This document shows, in pieces, positions 1 to 8,373 of a DNA stretch of 33,865 bases. Position numbers and translations under genes: made by a program. The stretch comes from Devosia equisanguinis. Lineage in GTDB: Bacteria; Pseudomonadota; Alphaproteobacteria; Rhizobiales; Hyphomicrobiaceae. A model generated the notes under the pieces. The model saw only the letters and a program-made list of their open reading frames with translations. It searched no databases and had not been told where the DNA came from. The stretch's first letter is position 1. Every line of letters starts with the position of its first letter. The stretch is taken from NCBI GenBank assembly GCA_945862355.1, contig CAMAYR010000027.1, forward strand, positions 1 through 33,865. The letters are read 5' to 3'.

Positions 1-628
1 CGTCGCAGTGCCAGCCGCCGGGGCGTGTCGCCCCCGCGAAGTGCGAAGCCTGCGCGCTTTCGCCCTTCTGCCACCGGCCACCCCGATCCAGCCACTTGCA
101 AAGCAGCCAGCCGAACGGTGCGCAAAGTCACCGATTCAGGTCTACGTCAGCGACCATGAGGCGATACATGGGGGCGCTCCTGAATTGTTCGTGGTGAATA
201 CGGTGCCGCTCTCATTAGCGTCGGTCGCGTCGGCTCGCCACAATTTACCACACTGCCAACCGTGGCAGCGCAACATTTTTGCCCACGCCCAGAACTCGAA
301 CGGCTGAAGACCTCATCGTGAAGGTCATCGCCGGGGTGTTGCAACGAGAGGCAGAGGAAGCCCACCGCGAGCACTTATTATCCTCGGTCTTATGATCCTC
401 GGTCTTACGATTGGCCTCGACGCACGGTCGCGATACCTCGATCAACGGACATCACCAACAACCGGCGTTGGGCCCAGCCGGCAGAGCGGCCTGGTCATCG
501 GTGACGCGGTGGTCCAGGACCGACCGTCGGTCTACCGACGAGACGGACCGATGCTGTCGAGAACCCCTTGAGCGGCGCGGCGAACGCTGATTCCTGATGA
601 TCATCGGTAGCGGAGGGCGCGGGCGATG
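1..628. other. Non-coding or decayed stretch before the transposase remnant
   Basis: I find no convincing gene here. Open frames are short, lack ribosome-binding sites and have residue patterns typical of shadow frames in GC-rich DNA. A short stretch around 305-375 reads in one plus frame as a helical, charged peptide (EDLIVKVIAGVLQ, then REAEEAHRE). It could be the relic of a coding sequence, but it has no start and runs into a stop just after the direct repeat at 381-410. The decayed IS remnant that follows suggests the whole segment is gene debris. Confidence 0.4.
381..410. repeat. 15-bp tandem duplication (2 copies)
   Basis: Two adjacent 15-bp copies, TCCTCGGTCTTATGA and TCCTCGGTCTTACGA, differ at one base. 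They lie in non-coding DNA. This is one of several sequence-unrelated 13-15 bp tandem duplications in the window. Confidence 0.85.
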
Positions 629-1056
629 ATGGGGCGGCGGGAACGCCAGCAGGGCAAGCTGTTCTACGAGTTCAACCTCGACCCCTAAAGGCCACCTGCT
701 GCGGCGGATCAACGTGGTCGTCACCGCCGTGCTGGCCGATCTGCACGAGCAGCTGATGCCCTACTACAGCGAGATTGGCCGGCCGTCGGTCGATCCCGAG
801 CTAATGATCCGGATGCTCATCGTCGGCTAATGCTACGGCATTCGCGCCGAGCGCAAGCTGTGTGATGAAGTCGCCATGCAACTCGCGTACTGCTGGTTCT
901 GCATGATGGACCTGGAGGACAGGGTCCCGCATTGCAAGCCGCTATCACGGCGTGCCGCCGGACGAGATCAAGTGGACCGACGAGCAGAAGCAGAAGCGCG
1001 CGGTGGCTGAATATTTAGCCGCGGTGGATGGCGAGGCCAAGGCCGCGCAGGCAGGA
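629..1056 (+). pseudogene. Decayed IS1182-like transposase, N-terminal part (DUF772-type domain)
   Basis: Pieces in three frames recall the N-terminus of IS1182-family transposases. From ATG 629 the first frame gives KLFYEFNLD and stops at 686-688. After a frame change, 693 onward gives HLLRRINVVV, GRPSVDPELMIRMLIVG, an in-frame TAA at 828-830 where the family has an aromatic residue, then CYGIRAERKLCDEV and LAYCWF. After about 936 the conserved HSTFS-type segment is missing, and a third frame (from 940) continues with IKWTDEQKQKRAVAEYLAA, which resembles a later segment of the protein. This shows a frameshift, a nonsense mutation and an internal deletion. The C-terminal catalytic part is absent, and I saw no terminal inverted repeats. 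The element cannot be active. Family assignment is from remembered motifs. Confidence 0.75.
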
Positions 1057-1109
1057 GCCGGGGCGGCAGCGGGCGCTTACCCTTCAGAGGCTTCTCGGCG
1101 GTCGTCGGC

Positions 1110-1256
1110 ATGACGATCCCAGTTCAGTTCATCACCTATACGACGCAGCGCACGTCGTTGGCCCTGATCATCATGGTGCCCCTCTACTTCGCCACTCTCG
1201 GGTTCCAGCTCGGTTGGTGGTTAAGATATTACGTCCGAGAGCATGGTCTGCGGTAA
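1110..1256 (+). CDS. Possible 48-residue membrane peptide or C-terminal gene fragment
   Basis: ATG at 1110 opens a 48-codon frame ending with TAA at 1254-1256. The peptide has one strongly hydrophobic segment (about residues 17-37, SLALIIMVPLYFATLGFQL) followed by a basic, aromatic tail (WWLRYYVREHGLR), the arrangement of a single-pass or C-terminal membrane helix with a positive cytoplasmic end. The frame stays open upstream (PFRGFSAVVGMTIP), so it may be the last part of a larger membrane protein truncated when the neighbouring transposase region decayed. No good ribosome-binding site is visible and I do not recognise a family. It could equally be a chance ORF. Confidence 0.25.
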   Translation: MTIPVQFITYTTQRTSLALIIMVPLYFATLGFQLGWWLRYYVREHGLR

Positions 1257-1864
1257 TAACAAGACAGGGCGGAAACCACGGCGAGAGCGCCCAGCAATTG
1301 CGTTCGCCGCAAAAATCGGCAAGCCCGCTTCATGGTGTACTGCTCGGATGACCGGCAACGCGGCCTCCGGGCACGGGCCGCAGCCGCCGTCAAAGCCCCA
1401 ACTCGCACTGCCGTCAGCGTGCCGTGAGAGCAGTTTGCGCCGATCAGTGCCAAACAGCACCCGGACCGCGGTTTCAACCAGCGCGCTGGTGAGCGCCAGC
1501 GGAAAGGCCCGGGACCCGCCGGCATGTTGACATCGCCGCATGGGGAGACGGTGGCGAGGCGGTCAGGCGAGAAGCTGGCTGGCTCTTCGAGGGCTCGATC
1601 ATCCAGTTTAGGAAAAGCAGAAGCTTACGTCGAGATTACGGGAAACAACCGAAAATGGCACATGGCCCGCCTCGTAGTCGAGTGCCGACATCGAACTGGC
1701 CTCCCAGACCGCAGTCTTTGACGCGACCCGCGACGTCCGCCCTTCCTTCGATATCGGTAGTTTGCGTTGGCCGTCCGTCGTGAGTATCGTTTGCCTGTCG
1801 ATTTGCTGTCAGGCGATCGCTAGATCGCAATGCGTCGATCTTTTCGAGAAGGGAGCGCACCTCG
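1257..1864. other. Non-coding stretch upstream of the nitrile hydratase operon
   Basis: No gene can be supported over these roughly 600 bases. Overlapping frames on both strands near 1220-1540 are open because of GC bias, but none has a ribosome-binding site or a recognisable motif. The last 100 bases hold the candidate promoter at 1762-1790 and the ribosome-binding site of the nitrile hydratase alpha gene (AAGGGAGC ending about 9 bases before the ATG at 1865). Confidence 0.5.
1762..1790 (+). promoter_or_regulatory. Candidate sigma-70-like promoter of the nitrile hydratase operon
   Basis: TTGCGT (1762-1767) and TATCGT (1785-1790) are separated by exactly 17 bases, about 75 bases upstream of the alpha-subunit ATG. 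Each box matches the consensus only in part (3/6 and 4/6), so this is a weak call supported mainly by spacing and position. No obvious operator palindrome was noticed next to it. Confidence 0.3.
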
Positions 1865-2542
1865 ATGCATGATCACGATCATTCGAACGCCGGCCACAAC
1901 CATGGGCATGGCGACCATGAGCATAGCCATGGCTCGGAGCTGAGCGAGATGGAGCTCCGCGTGAAGGCCCTGGAAACCGTGCTGGCGGAGAAGGGCTATC
2001 TCGAACCCGCCGCGCTAGATAAGATCGTCGAGGCCTACGAGACCAAGATCGGTCCGCACATCGGAGCCGGTATCGTCGCCAAGGCCTGGAGCGATCCTGC
2101 CTTCAAGGCCGCTCTCCTCGATGATGCCAGCAAGGCGATAAAGGCGCTTGGCCTCTCGACGCGGGTTGGCGATCACCTCGTGGCCGTCGAGAACACCGAG
2201 GAGCGGCACAACATGGTCGTATGTACGCTGTGCTCTTGCTACCCTTGGGACATTCTCGGGCTGCCGCCGGTCTGGTATAAGTCGGCCCCCTACAGGTCGC
2301 GCTCGGTCAAGGACCCGCGCGGCGTACTCGCCGATTTCGGCGTCGGGCTGCCTGCGTCTACGCAGATCCGGGTGTGGGACTCCACCGCCGAGACCCGCTT
2401 CATGGTAATCCCCCGCCGCCCGGCGGGCACAGAGGGCTGGAGCGAGGAGCGGCTGGCGACTCTCGTCACTCGCGATTCGATGATCGGAACCCGCCTGGCG
2501 CTCGCGCCGTCCGACCCTGCTGCGGTGGAGGCCGCACAATGA
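1865..2542 (+). CDS. nthA: Nitrile hydratase alpha subunit, cobalt type, with His-rich N-terminus
   Basis: Metal-carrying subunit of nitrile hydratase, a cytoplasmic enzyme that hydrates nitriles to amides. The 225-residue protein has the metal site C120-T-L-C123-S-C125 within [10 protein letters not shown]. Threonine in the second position marks the cobalt (non-corrin Co3+) type; the iron type normally has serine there. In the family, the second and third cysteines are oxidised to sulfinic and sulfenic acids. The first 23 residues carry nine histidines ([20 protein letters not shown]), an extension that could bind cobalt or nickel; the canonical domain starts near residue 25. The ribosome-binding site AGGGAG precedes ATG 1865. 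The stop overlaps the beta-subunit start (ATGA), implying translational coupling. Thiocyanate hydrolase gamma is the main alternative, but the undivided beta subunit next door argues for nitrile hydratase. Confidence 0.96.
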   Translation: MHDHDHSNAGHNHGHGDHEHSHGSELSEMELRVKALETVLAEKGYLEPAALDKIVEAYETKIGPHIGAGIVAKAWSDPAFKAALLDDASKAIKALGLSTRVGDHLVAVENTEERHNMVVCTLCSCYPWDILGLPPVWYKSAPYRSRSVKDPRGVLADFGVGLPASTQIRVWDSTAETRFMVIPRRPAGTEGWSEERLATLVTRDSMIGTRLALAPSDPAAVEAAQ

Positions 2543-3204
2543 ACGGCATCCACGATATGGGCGGCATGGACGGTTTCGGGCCGGTCGAGCCTGAGGCGAA
2601 CGAGCCTGCCTTTCACGCGCCATGGGAAGGCCGGGTGCTGGCCATGTCTCGCGCCTTCGGTACGCTGAGGCTGTGGAACATCGACCAGTCGCGCTTCGTC
2701 ATCGAGCGCATGTCACCGGCCGAGTACCTTACAAGGTCCTACTACTGCAAATGGCATCTGCGTAACGAGCGGCTGGCACTCCAGCACGGGCTCGTCACTG
2801 CAGACGAGCTCGCGGCGGGTCACGCCAGCACGCCGCCCCGACAGGTGCCAGGCAATCCCCTGAATGTCGAGGATGTCGAGCGTGCCAACACGCGCGGCTT
2901 CTTCAGCCGCAAGGAGCCGCATCCCGCTGTGTTCGCGTCGGGCGATAGGGTGCGTACGCTCAACATCCACCCGATCTCCCACACCCGACTGCCGCGCTAC
3001 GCACGAGGTAAGGTGGGCGTGGTCGAGCGCCTTCACGGCGCGCATGTCTATCCCGATGCGCTCGTCGCCGGCCGTGGCGAGGACCCTCAGTGGCTTTACA
3101 CAGTCGTGTTCAAAGCGACGGAGCTGTGGGGACCGGATGCCGATCCTACCCTCGATATATCCATCGAGGCTTTCGAGCCTTATCTCGAACCCGCGCGCTA
3201 CTGA
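2539..3204 (+). CDS. nthB: Nitrile hydratase beta subunit
   Basis: Structural partner of the alpha subunit; the two form the heterodimer whose interface holds the metal site and substrate pocket. The 221-residue product starts [16 protein letters not shown], the standard beta-subunit N-terminus. It carries the FHAPWE segment (residues 25-30) typical of the helical N-terminal domain, and ends in the SH3-like beta-barrel domain, including [11 protein letters not shown] and [16 protein letters not shown] 2539 is chosen because it overlaps the alpha stop by four bases and gives the conserved start; an upstream extension of the same frame runs inside nthA and is not used. In thiocyanate hydrolase this protein is split into two genes; here it is whole. 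Both arginines usually conserved near the cysteine claw appear plausible but were not mapped. Confidence 0.96.
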   Translation: MNGIHDMGGMDGFGPVEPEANEPAFHAPWEGRVLAMSRAFGTLRLWNIDQSRFVIERMSPAEYLTRSYYCKWHLRNERLALQHGLVTADELAAGHASTPPRQVPGNPLNVEDVERANTRGFFSRKEPHPAVFASGDRVRTLNIHPISHTRLPRYARGKVGVVERLHGAHVYPDALVAGRGEDPQWLYTVVFKATELWGPDADPTLDISIEAFEPYLEPARY

Positions 3205-3215
3205 ACGGAGGCTGC

Positions 3216-3605
3216 ATGGTCACTTCGACGGTCGATCACAAGGTCGCTGAGGCCGCCCTTGTCGTGCCGGGCATCCCCATCGACCAGAAGGGCCCGGTCT
3301 TCAAGGAGCCGTGGGAGGCGGAGGCCTTCGCCATGGCTCTCGCATTGTTCGATCGCGGCGTCTTTACGTGGGGCGAGTGGGCGGCGACACTGGGCGACGA
3401 GATCAAGAAAGCGCAAGCCGCGGGCGATCCGGACACCGGCGCCACCTATTATCGCCATTGGCTCTCGACCCTGGAGCGCCTCGTCACGGAGAAGCAGGTC
3501 ACTACGCGTGAGCAACTCGACCGCACGCACGACGCCTGGGGACGCGCGGCCAACCGCACGCCGCACGGCACTCCGATTGTGCTACAGCCGGACGACTTCG
3601 GCTGA
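3216..3605 (+). CDS. Nitrile hydratase activator / accessory protein (P14K-like)
   Basis: Small accessory protein (129 residues) of the kind that delivers cobalt into nitrile hydratase, in characterised systems by exchanging an alpha subunit (self-subunit swapping). It resembles the N-terminal domain of the beta subunit: VFKEPWEAEAFAMALALFDRG here parallels [17 protein letters not shown] in NthB. TWGEWAATLGDEI and TYYRHWLSTLERLV are typical of the accessory family. ATG 3216 follows an ACGGAGG ribosome-binding site and lies 11 bases after the beta stop, completing an alpha-beta-activator operon. No amidase or cobalt permease gene adjoins it, so downstream amide hydrolysis must be encoded elsewhere. 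Function is from family knowledge; the gene symbol is left open because names differ between organisms. Confidence 0.9.
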   Translation: MVTSTVDHKVAEAALVVPGIPIDQKGPVFKEPWEAEAFAMALALFDRGVFTWGEWAATLGDEIKKAQAAGDPDTGATYYRHWLSTLERLVTEKQVTTREQLDRTHDAWGRAANRTPHGTPIVLQPDDFG

Positions 3606-3835
3606 CTGCCCCTTCGAGAGCTCTGCCCAATGACGAAAAAGAGGTCCGGCGCCACTTGGCAGAGGTAGCCGCTGGGATCGATCGCCGGGTCGACGCGCGT
3701 CGATCGCATGCCCCTCGCTGACGAGGCACCTGACTGACGAACGCCCAGAACGAAGTGTATCCGGGGCCGCAGCAGAAGATGCTCTTGTGAACCGGACTGG
3801 CAGGGGAAACGCGAGCTGGTACAGGCTCCAGAGAT

Positions 3836-4300
3836 TTACTTCGCTCGCTTCCATACAATCTCCAGCGTCACACCAGCAGGCGTGCGAGGATTCGTGAACG
3901 TCATCTCGTCGGCGCTGATGGACTTGACGATCCGCCGCTGATTGGGTGCTCCGACGAGATTTGGAAACGTGCTGGTCTCGATGTCGGCGTGGATCGTCCT
4001 TGTCGCTTCATCCACCGTGTACGTGCCTGTGTAGGCGATCGATCCCGAGGCGATGGCCATTGCCTCGTCAGCAGAGGGGCGCGTAGGGTCGCTCGATGCA
4101 TACTTTGGTGCGTCGATGCGCGTCGTTATGAAGTGGAAGCGACCATCGGCAGTATAGGTCACGGCGCCCTGCATGGTCGGCCGTGGCACGCTGCTGCCAT
4201 CATCACGCTTGCCCGTGCTCGAAACGTAGATCCACGTTCCGATAAGTTGAGTCTTGAGTGATGCCCCATGGGCAGCGCTGTCGTTGGTCATAGCCACCAT
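3836..4300 (-). CDS. Lipocalin-like domain protein (first of two in the window)
   Basis: Predicted beta-barrel protein of the lipocalin-like (Lipocalin_5 type) family; its ligand and role are unknown. Signature segments are LIGTWIYVSS near the start, GAVTYTADGRFHFITTR, ADEAMAIASGSIAYTGTYTVDE and a final LEIVWKRAK. The order matches the second copy at 14158-14583 (GAWRLVSS, DAEGNFTQMM, ADEARLIVLGSLAMYGTYTVDE, ESVWRRVA), so the two are paralogues. The start is uncertain. ATG 4300 is listed, but the frame is open further upstream to about 4570, and the stretch before 4300 (TWLFAITSAAM then an AAHGA-like site) could be a signal peptide with a GTG or TTG start near 4350-4390. No strong ribosome-binding site decides this. 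Confidence 0.75.
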   Translation of the reverse strand: MVAMTNDSAAHGASLKTQLIGTWIYVSSTGKRDDGSSVPRPTMQGAVTYTADGRFHFITTRIDAPKYASSDPTRPSADEAMAIASGSIAYTGTYTVDEATRTIHADIETSTFPNLVGAPNQRRIVKSISADEMTFTNPRTPAGVTLEIVWKRAK

Positions 4301-4601
4301 TGCTGCCGAAGTGATCGCGAAAAGCCAAGTACCAGATGCCTGCTCACGTGAGCCGACCAACAAAGAGGGTCCACGAACGAGAGACAGCACATGCACGAAA
4401 TCAAGGTTCGGCGTCAATCTTCTGGCGCGCTGCCGTACGCCAATGAAACCGATCGCGATCTCGTCGCATCCGGATGTGGTAAGGAGCATCGCTGACTTTG
4501 ATGAGGACGAGCCGACGAACGTCTCCTTCTGGGATCGAGCCCCATCGCCGCGGTGCCCGGCCATCTCCAAGGTTGCCCGGGCGATGCCCTTGACTACAGG
4601 T

Positions 4602-4856
4602 TCAGTGCCGGGGCCCGCTCGGCTGCCAGTTGACCAAGCTGTTCGGGTCTCGACAATCGAGGCGCGATTTTACAATCTCTCTGGCTCGCTGAGTGCCGAC
4701 ATCGGCGACGAGCTTCTTCCAAGCCGGCGTGTCCGCTAGCATTGCGATTTGGTCGTCCGTCAGTCTGTGGGGCTCTGCGTCCGAGTAAGGCGTCTTGCGG
4801 TCGTTGCTCGGGTCGAGCCAGGACGGTTCGGAACTCTTCGATGGTTCGTCTTCCAT
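4602..4856 (-). CDS. Small hydrophilic hypothetical protein
   Basis: An 84-codon frame starting at an ATG ending at 4856. The predicted protein is polar and acidic at the N-terminus (MEDEPSKSSEPSWLD). It then has an amphipathic segment (LTDDQIAMLADTPAWKKLVADVG and QRAREIVKSRL) that looks like a genuine helical protein rather than shadow-frame sequence. It has no signal peptide, no membrane segment and no family I recognise. The ribosome-binding site is weak. It stands alone on the minus strand between the lipocalin-like gene and leuC, facing away from leuC. Confidence 0.4.
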   Translation of the reverse strand: MEDEPSKSSEPSWLDPSNDRKTPYSDAEPHRLTDDQIAMLADTPAWKKLVADVGTQRAREIVKSRLDCRDPNSLVNWQPSGPRH

Positions 4857-5013
4857 GTCGTGCCCAGGTTCTCTGCCGCAGCGTCACGTCGCATGCTGAC
4901 GCCGATCAGTGCTCTTGACGAACCCACTGTATGGCCATGGTTTTCCAAGGTTTTGATCGTGTGTCAGGGATGCTGGATTGCTGAAAGAGCTATTTCTGAT
5001 TAGCCTCGCCTTC

Positions 5014-6423
5014 ATGCAAAGAACACTCTTCGACAAGTTGTGGGACAGCCACGTCGTGCTTGCGCAGGAGCATGGCGACACGCTGCTGTGGGTCGACCGG
5101 CATTTCGTGCACGAGGGCTCGCATCATGCGTTCGCCAAGATAGCAGGGCGTGGGTTGCCCGTTGCGCGGCCGGATCTGACGTTCGGCGTGGCCGATCACT
5201 ACGTGCCGACGCGCGGGCGGACGGCGACGGCAGCTATTCCCGACGCGATCGTGCGCGGCATGGTCGAGAAGCTCGAGGCGAACACCAAGCGGCATAGCGT
5301 GCGGCTCTACGGGCTCGACGATCCGCGGCAGGGCATCGTCCATGTCGTGGGGCCCGAGCTCGGGCTGACGCTGCCCGGCACGCTGATCGTGTGCGGCGAC
5401 AGCCACACAGCGACGCACGGAGCCCTCGGGGCCTATGCCTTCGGGATCGGTGCGTCGGAGGTCGCGCACGTGCTCGCCACGCAGACGATCTGGCAGCGCA
5501 AGCCGCGGAACATGCGCATCCGCGTCGAAGGCCGGATGGCGCCGGGGCTGACGGCGAAGGACATGATCCTGTCGATCATCGCGCGGATCGGGACGGATGG
5601 GGCCGTCGGCCACGCGGTCGAGTACGCCGGCGAGGCCGTGCGCGGGCTGTCGGTCGAGGGGCGGATGACGCTGTGCAACATGTCGATCGAGGCCGGCGCG
5701 CGCACCGGGATGGTGGCGCCGGACGAGACGACGATCGCTTACCTGCGCGGGCGGCCGTGCGTCGTCGGCGGCGCGGCGTTCGAGAAGGCAGCCGAGGACT
5801 GGCTCGCACTGGCGAGCGATGGCGACGCTGCGTTCGACAAGGAGGTCGTCATCGAGGGCGCGGAGATCGCGCCGACCGTGACGTGGGGCATCAGCCCCGA
5901 GCACGCATTGCCGATCACCGCGAGCGTGCCCAGTCCCGATTTCGCTGCGGACCAGGCCAAGGCCGTGAACGTTGCCGCCGCGATCAACTACATGGGTCTC
6001 AAGGAGGGGCAACCGATCTCCAGCATTCCGATCGACCGCGTATTCAGCGGCTCATGCACCAACAGCCGCATCGAGGATCTACGCGCAGCGGCCGCCGTGC
6101 TGGCCGGCCGCACGTCCAAGGTGCCCGGGCTGGTTTCTCCCGGCTCAAGCCAAGTCAAGCTGCAGGCCGAGCAGGAGGGGCTGGACCGAATCTTCCTGGA
6201 TGCCGGCCTCGAATGGGGCGCCTCGGGATGCTCGATGTGCGTCGGCATGAACGGCGATCTCGTGGCCAGCGGAGAGCGCTGCGCGTCGACGACCAACCGC
6301 AACTTCGTGGGCCGGCAAGGCCAAGGCGCGCGCACGCATCTGATGTCGCCCGCGATGGTCGCGGCGGCGGCTGTGGTCGGCACCATCACCGACGTCCGGC
6401 CGCTGCTCGAAGGGAGGACGTGA
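5014..6423 (+). CDS. leuC: 3-isopropylmalate dehydratase large subunit (LeuC-type aconitase family)
   Basis: Large subunit of the [4Fe-4S] isomerase that converts 2-isopropylmalate to 3-isopropylmalate in leucine synthesis; close relatives act on citraconate, maleate or dimethylmalate. The 469-residue product begins MQRTLFDKLWDSHVV, has the GDSHTATHGALGA motif (residues 128-140) and the three cluster cysteines C348 (SGSCTNSR), C406 and C409 (GCSMCVG). The closing FVGRQG and HLMSPAM segments are also present. ATG 5014 gives the usual family length; an upstream TTG at 4978 only adds 12 non-conserved residues. leuD follows after two bases, so they are cotranscribed. Because no other leucine genes are nearby and a transporter and catabolic genes surround it, this could be a second, catabolic copy rather than the biosynthetic one. 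Confidence 0.92.
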   Translation: MQRTLFDKLWDSHVVLAQEHGDTLLWVDRHFVHEGSHHAFAKIAGRGLPVARPDLTFGVADHYVPTRGRTATAAIPDAIVRGMVEKLEANTKRHSVRLYGLDDPRQGIVHVVGPELGLTLPGTLIVCGDSHTATHGALGAYAFGIGASEVAHVLATQTIWQRKPRNMRIRVEGRMAPGLTAKDMILSIIARIGTDGAVGHAVEYAGEAVRGLSVEGRMTLCNMSIEAGARTGMVAPDETTIAYLRGRPCVVGGAAFEKAAEDWLALASDGDAAFDKEVVIEGAEIAPTVTWGISPEHALPITASVPSPDFAADQAKAVNVAAAINYMGLKEGQPISSIPIDRVFSGSCTNSRIEDLRAAAAVLAGRTSKVPGLVSPGSSQVKLQAEQEGLDRIFLDAGLEWGASGCSMCVGMNGDLVASGERCASTTNRNFVGRQGQGARTHLMSPAMVAAAAVVGTITDVRPLLEGRT

Positions 6424-6425
6424 CG

Positions 6426-7049
6426 ATGGAGCCTTTCACCACGCTCACTGCCGTCGCCTGCCCGATCCCGTGGGTCGATGTCGATACCGACAGGATCGTT
6501 CCAGCGCGGTTCATGTCGACGCCGCGCTCAGAGGGCTATGGCCAGTTCCTCTTTCACGATTTCCGGCGGACACGGGATGGAAAGCTGTCCATGACGCACC
6601 CGCTCGACAGGCCGGAGCGGAAAGGCGCGCAGATCATTGTCGCCAAGCGCAACTTCGGCTGCGGCTCCTCGCGCGAGGCCGCCGTTTACGCGCTGGTGGA
6701 CTTCGGCATCCGCTGCGTGATCGCGCCCTCGTTCGGAGAGATCTTCGCGGGCAACGCCCTGTCGAACGGTCTTCTGGCGGCACGTGTCACCGAGCAGCAG
6801 GCCGAAGATCTCCTGGACGAACTCGCGGCGGGCGGGCGCGATCTGACTGTCGATCTCGAGATGCGGACCATCTCCAATGGGCGCGGACCGATCCGGTTCG
6901 ACATCGACCCGGCGGCGCGACTGCGGCTTCTCAACGGCTGGGACGACGTCGCCATGACGTTGAGCTTCAGCGAGCAGATCGCGGCGTTCCAGGCGCGCGA
7001 TGCGGCGGCGCGGGGGTGGGCCAGGCCGGTTGCGGACCGCGGCGGCTGA
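6426..7049 (+). CDS. leuD: 3-isopropylmalate dehydratase small subunit (LeuD-type)
   Basis: Swivelling-domain subunit that completes the active site of the LeuC-type enzyme. The 207-residue protein carries VDTDRIVPARFM (residues 18-29), KRNFGCGSSREAA, FGEIFAGNALSNGLL and a C-terminal LLNGWDDVAMTL, all family hallmarks, and has the normal length for a bacterial LeuD. ATG 6426 comes two bases after the leuC stop, with GGGAGGACG just upstream acting as ribosome-binding site within the leuC end. It converges with the MFS transporter gene, leaving only 13 bases between the two stops, so no separate terminator is visible. Confidence 0.92.
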   Translation: MEPFTTLTAVACPIPWVDVDTDRIVPARFMSTPRSEGYGQFLFHDFRRTRDGKLSMTHPLDRPERKGAQIIVAKRNFGCGSSREAAVYALVDFGIRCVIAPSFGEIFAGNALSNGLLAARVTEQQAEDLLDELAAGGRDLTVDLEMRTISNGRGPIRFDIDPAARLRLLNGWDDVAMTLSFSEQIAAFQARDAAARGWARPVADRGG

Positions 7050-7062
7050 GAACGGCGCGGCT

Positions 7063-8373
7063 CTACTCCGCCGGCTGCAGCTTGGCCTGGGCCATGCGCT
7101 CGGTCGGTTTGTCGTACATCAGAAGCTGGGCGAAGCCAGCTATGAAGCCAATGATGACGGTGAACTGCACAGCGCGGTCGTATGACCCCAGGTGATCGAA
7201 GATGAAGCCGCCGCCCCAGGCGCCCAGGAACGAGCCGATCTGGTGGCTGAAGAAGGCGATGCCGGTGAGCGTCGAGAGGTATTTCACGCCGAAGATGTCG
7301 AGCACGAGCCCGTTCACCAGTGGGATCACGCTTAGCCACAACATGCCCATGACGGCGGCGAAGATCAGCGTCGAGGCGGGTGTCACGGGCGTGATGAAGT
7401 AGATGGTCACAACCACGGCGCGGATCAGGTAGACGAGACCCAGCAACGTGCGCTTGCGATAACTGTCGCCCAGCCAGCCGAACAACCACGAGCCGAACAC
7501 GTTGAACAGGCCAATGGTGGCGAGGGCCTGTGCGCCGAGCATCGGGTCCATGCCGCATGTCGCCAGGTAGCTCGGCAGATGCGTGGTGAGGAACGCCAGC
7601 TGAAGGCCGCATACGAAGTAGGCGAGGCTCATTACGACGTAGCCCTTGTGGGCGCGTGCCTCGGTCAGCACCTCCGCGAAGGATTGGGAGGCGGACGCAG
7701 AGCTGGCCGTGGCGGAAGCCGGGAGGCCGCTACTCGAGCGGCCCGATTGCGCGATACTGTCGATGCGGCTGCCGAACCAGACCGCGGGTAGCATCAGCGT
7801 GGCGATGCCGATGAAGGCGAGCACGCCCACGCGCCAGTCGTAGCTGGCGATCATCATCTGTCCCAGGGGCGCCACGAAGATAGTGCCGATGGAGCCTGCG
7901 GCAGAAACGAGGCCGAACGCGAAGCTGCGGCGACCAGGTACGACGACCTGCGCGGCTATCTTGGCGGCGACGCCGACCGTGGTTGCGGCCTGCGCGATGC
8001 CGATCAGGATGCCGCAACCCAGCATGATCATCAGCGAATTGCTGGCCTGCCACATGACGGTGAGGCCGAGGATCCACAATAGCGCGCCGCCGAGCGCAAC
8101 CCACCGCGTGCCGTACTTGTCGACCAGGGCGCCGGCCACAGGGCCTGCCATGCCCCAAACGAGGTTCTGCACGGCGATCGCCATCGCGAAGTCGGCAGTT
8201 GCGATGCCCAGATCCTTGACGACGGGCGTTTGGAAGAGGCCGAAGCTCTGGCGCAGGCCCATTGCGATCGACAACATCAGGGACGCACCGCCCAGCATCA
8301 GCAGGGCCTCGGTGCGTGAAATCATCGGTGAGTGAAATGCCGCAGCCTGAGCCGTGCCTGCCTTCGAACCCAT
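7063..8373 (-). CDS. MFS transporter, monocarboxylate/oxalate-antiporter-like
   Basis: Inner-membrane major facilitator with about 12 hydrophobic segments in two six-helix halves, split by a polar loop rich in Ser and Ala (around residues 205-235, GRSSSGLPASATASS). The first half contains the LRQSFGLFQTPV and GALVDKYGTRWV segments. The loop after TM2 fits the MFS signature, and the overall look resembles the OFA/monocarboxylate branch. The second half has GWLGDSYRKRTLLG. The start is placed at ATG 8373 because GAGGCGCAGG precedes it; ATG 8325 (MISRTEALLML) is an alternative that drops 16 residues. It converges on leuCD and could carry the substrate of that enzyme or another organic acid. Substrate cannot be read from sequence. 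Confidence 0.85.
   Translation of the reverse strand: MGSKAGTAQAAAFHSPMISRTEALLMLGGASLMLSIAMGLRQSFGLFQTPVVKDLGIATADFAMAIAVQNLVWGMAGPVAGALVDKYGTRWVALGGALLWILGLTVMWQASNSLMIMLGCGILIGIAQAATTVGVAAKIAAQVVVPGRRSFAFGLVSAAGSIGTIFVAPLGQMMIASYDWRVGVLAFIGIATLMLPAVWFGSRIDSIAQSGRSSSGLPASATASSASASQSFAEVLTEARAHKGYVVMSLAYFVCGLQLAFLTTHLPSYLATCGMDPMLGAQALATIGLFNVFGSWLFGWLGDSYRKRTLLGLVYLIRAVVVTIYFITPVTPASTLIFAAVMGMLWLSVIPLVNGLVLDIFGVKYLSTLTGIAFFSHQIGSFLGAWGGGFIFDHLGSYDRAVQFTVIIGFIAGFAQLLMYDKPTERMAQAKLQPAE

Noticed and set aside
452-724. A minus-strand frame opposite the transposase remnant
   Set aside because: It is antisense to clear transposase motifs and rich in Arg and Pro.
1221-1541. Overlapping open frames on both strands
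   Set aside because: Mutually exclusive shadows without start signals; none resembles a family.
1865-3605. Thiocyanate hydrolase operon
   Set aside because: That enzyme has the beta-type subunit split into two genes; here it is one full-length gene followed by an activator.
4254-4739. A plus-strand frame opposite the lipocalin-like gene upstream part
   Set aside because: No motif, poor start context, and it overlaps the more protein-like minus frame at 4602-4856.
5391-7049. A 552-codon frame that would fuse an Arg-rich protein to LeuD
   Set aside because: The first two thirds lie out of frame within leuC and are Arg/Gly-rich shadow sequence; LeuD proper starts at 6426.
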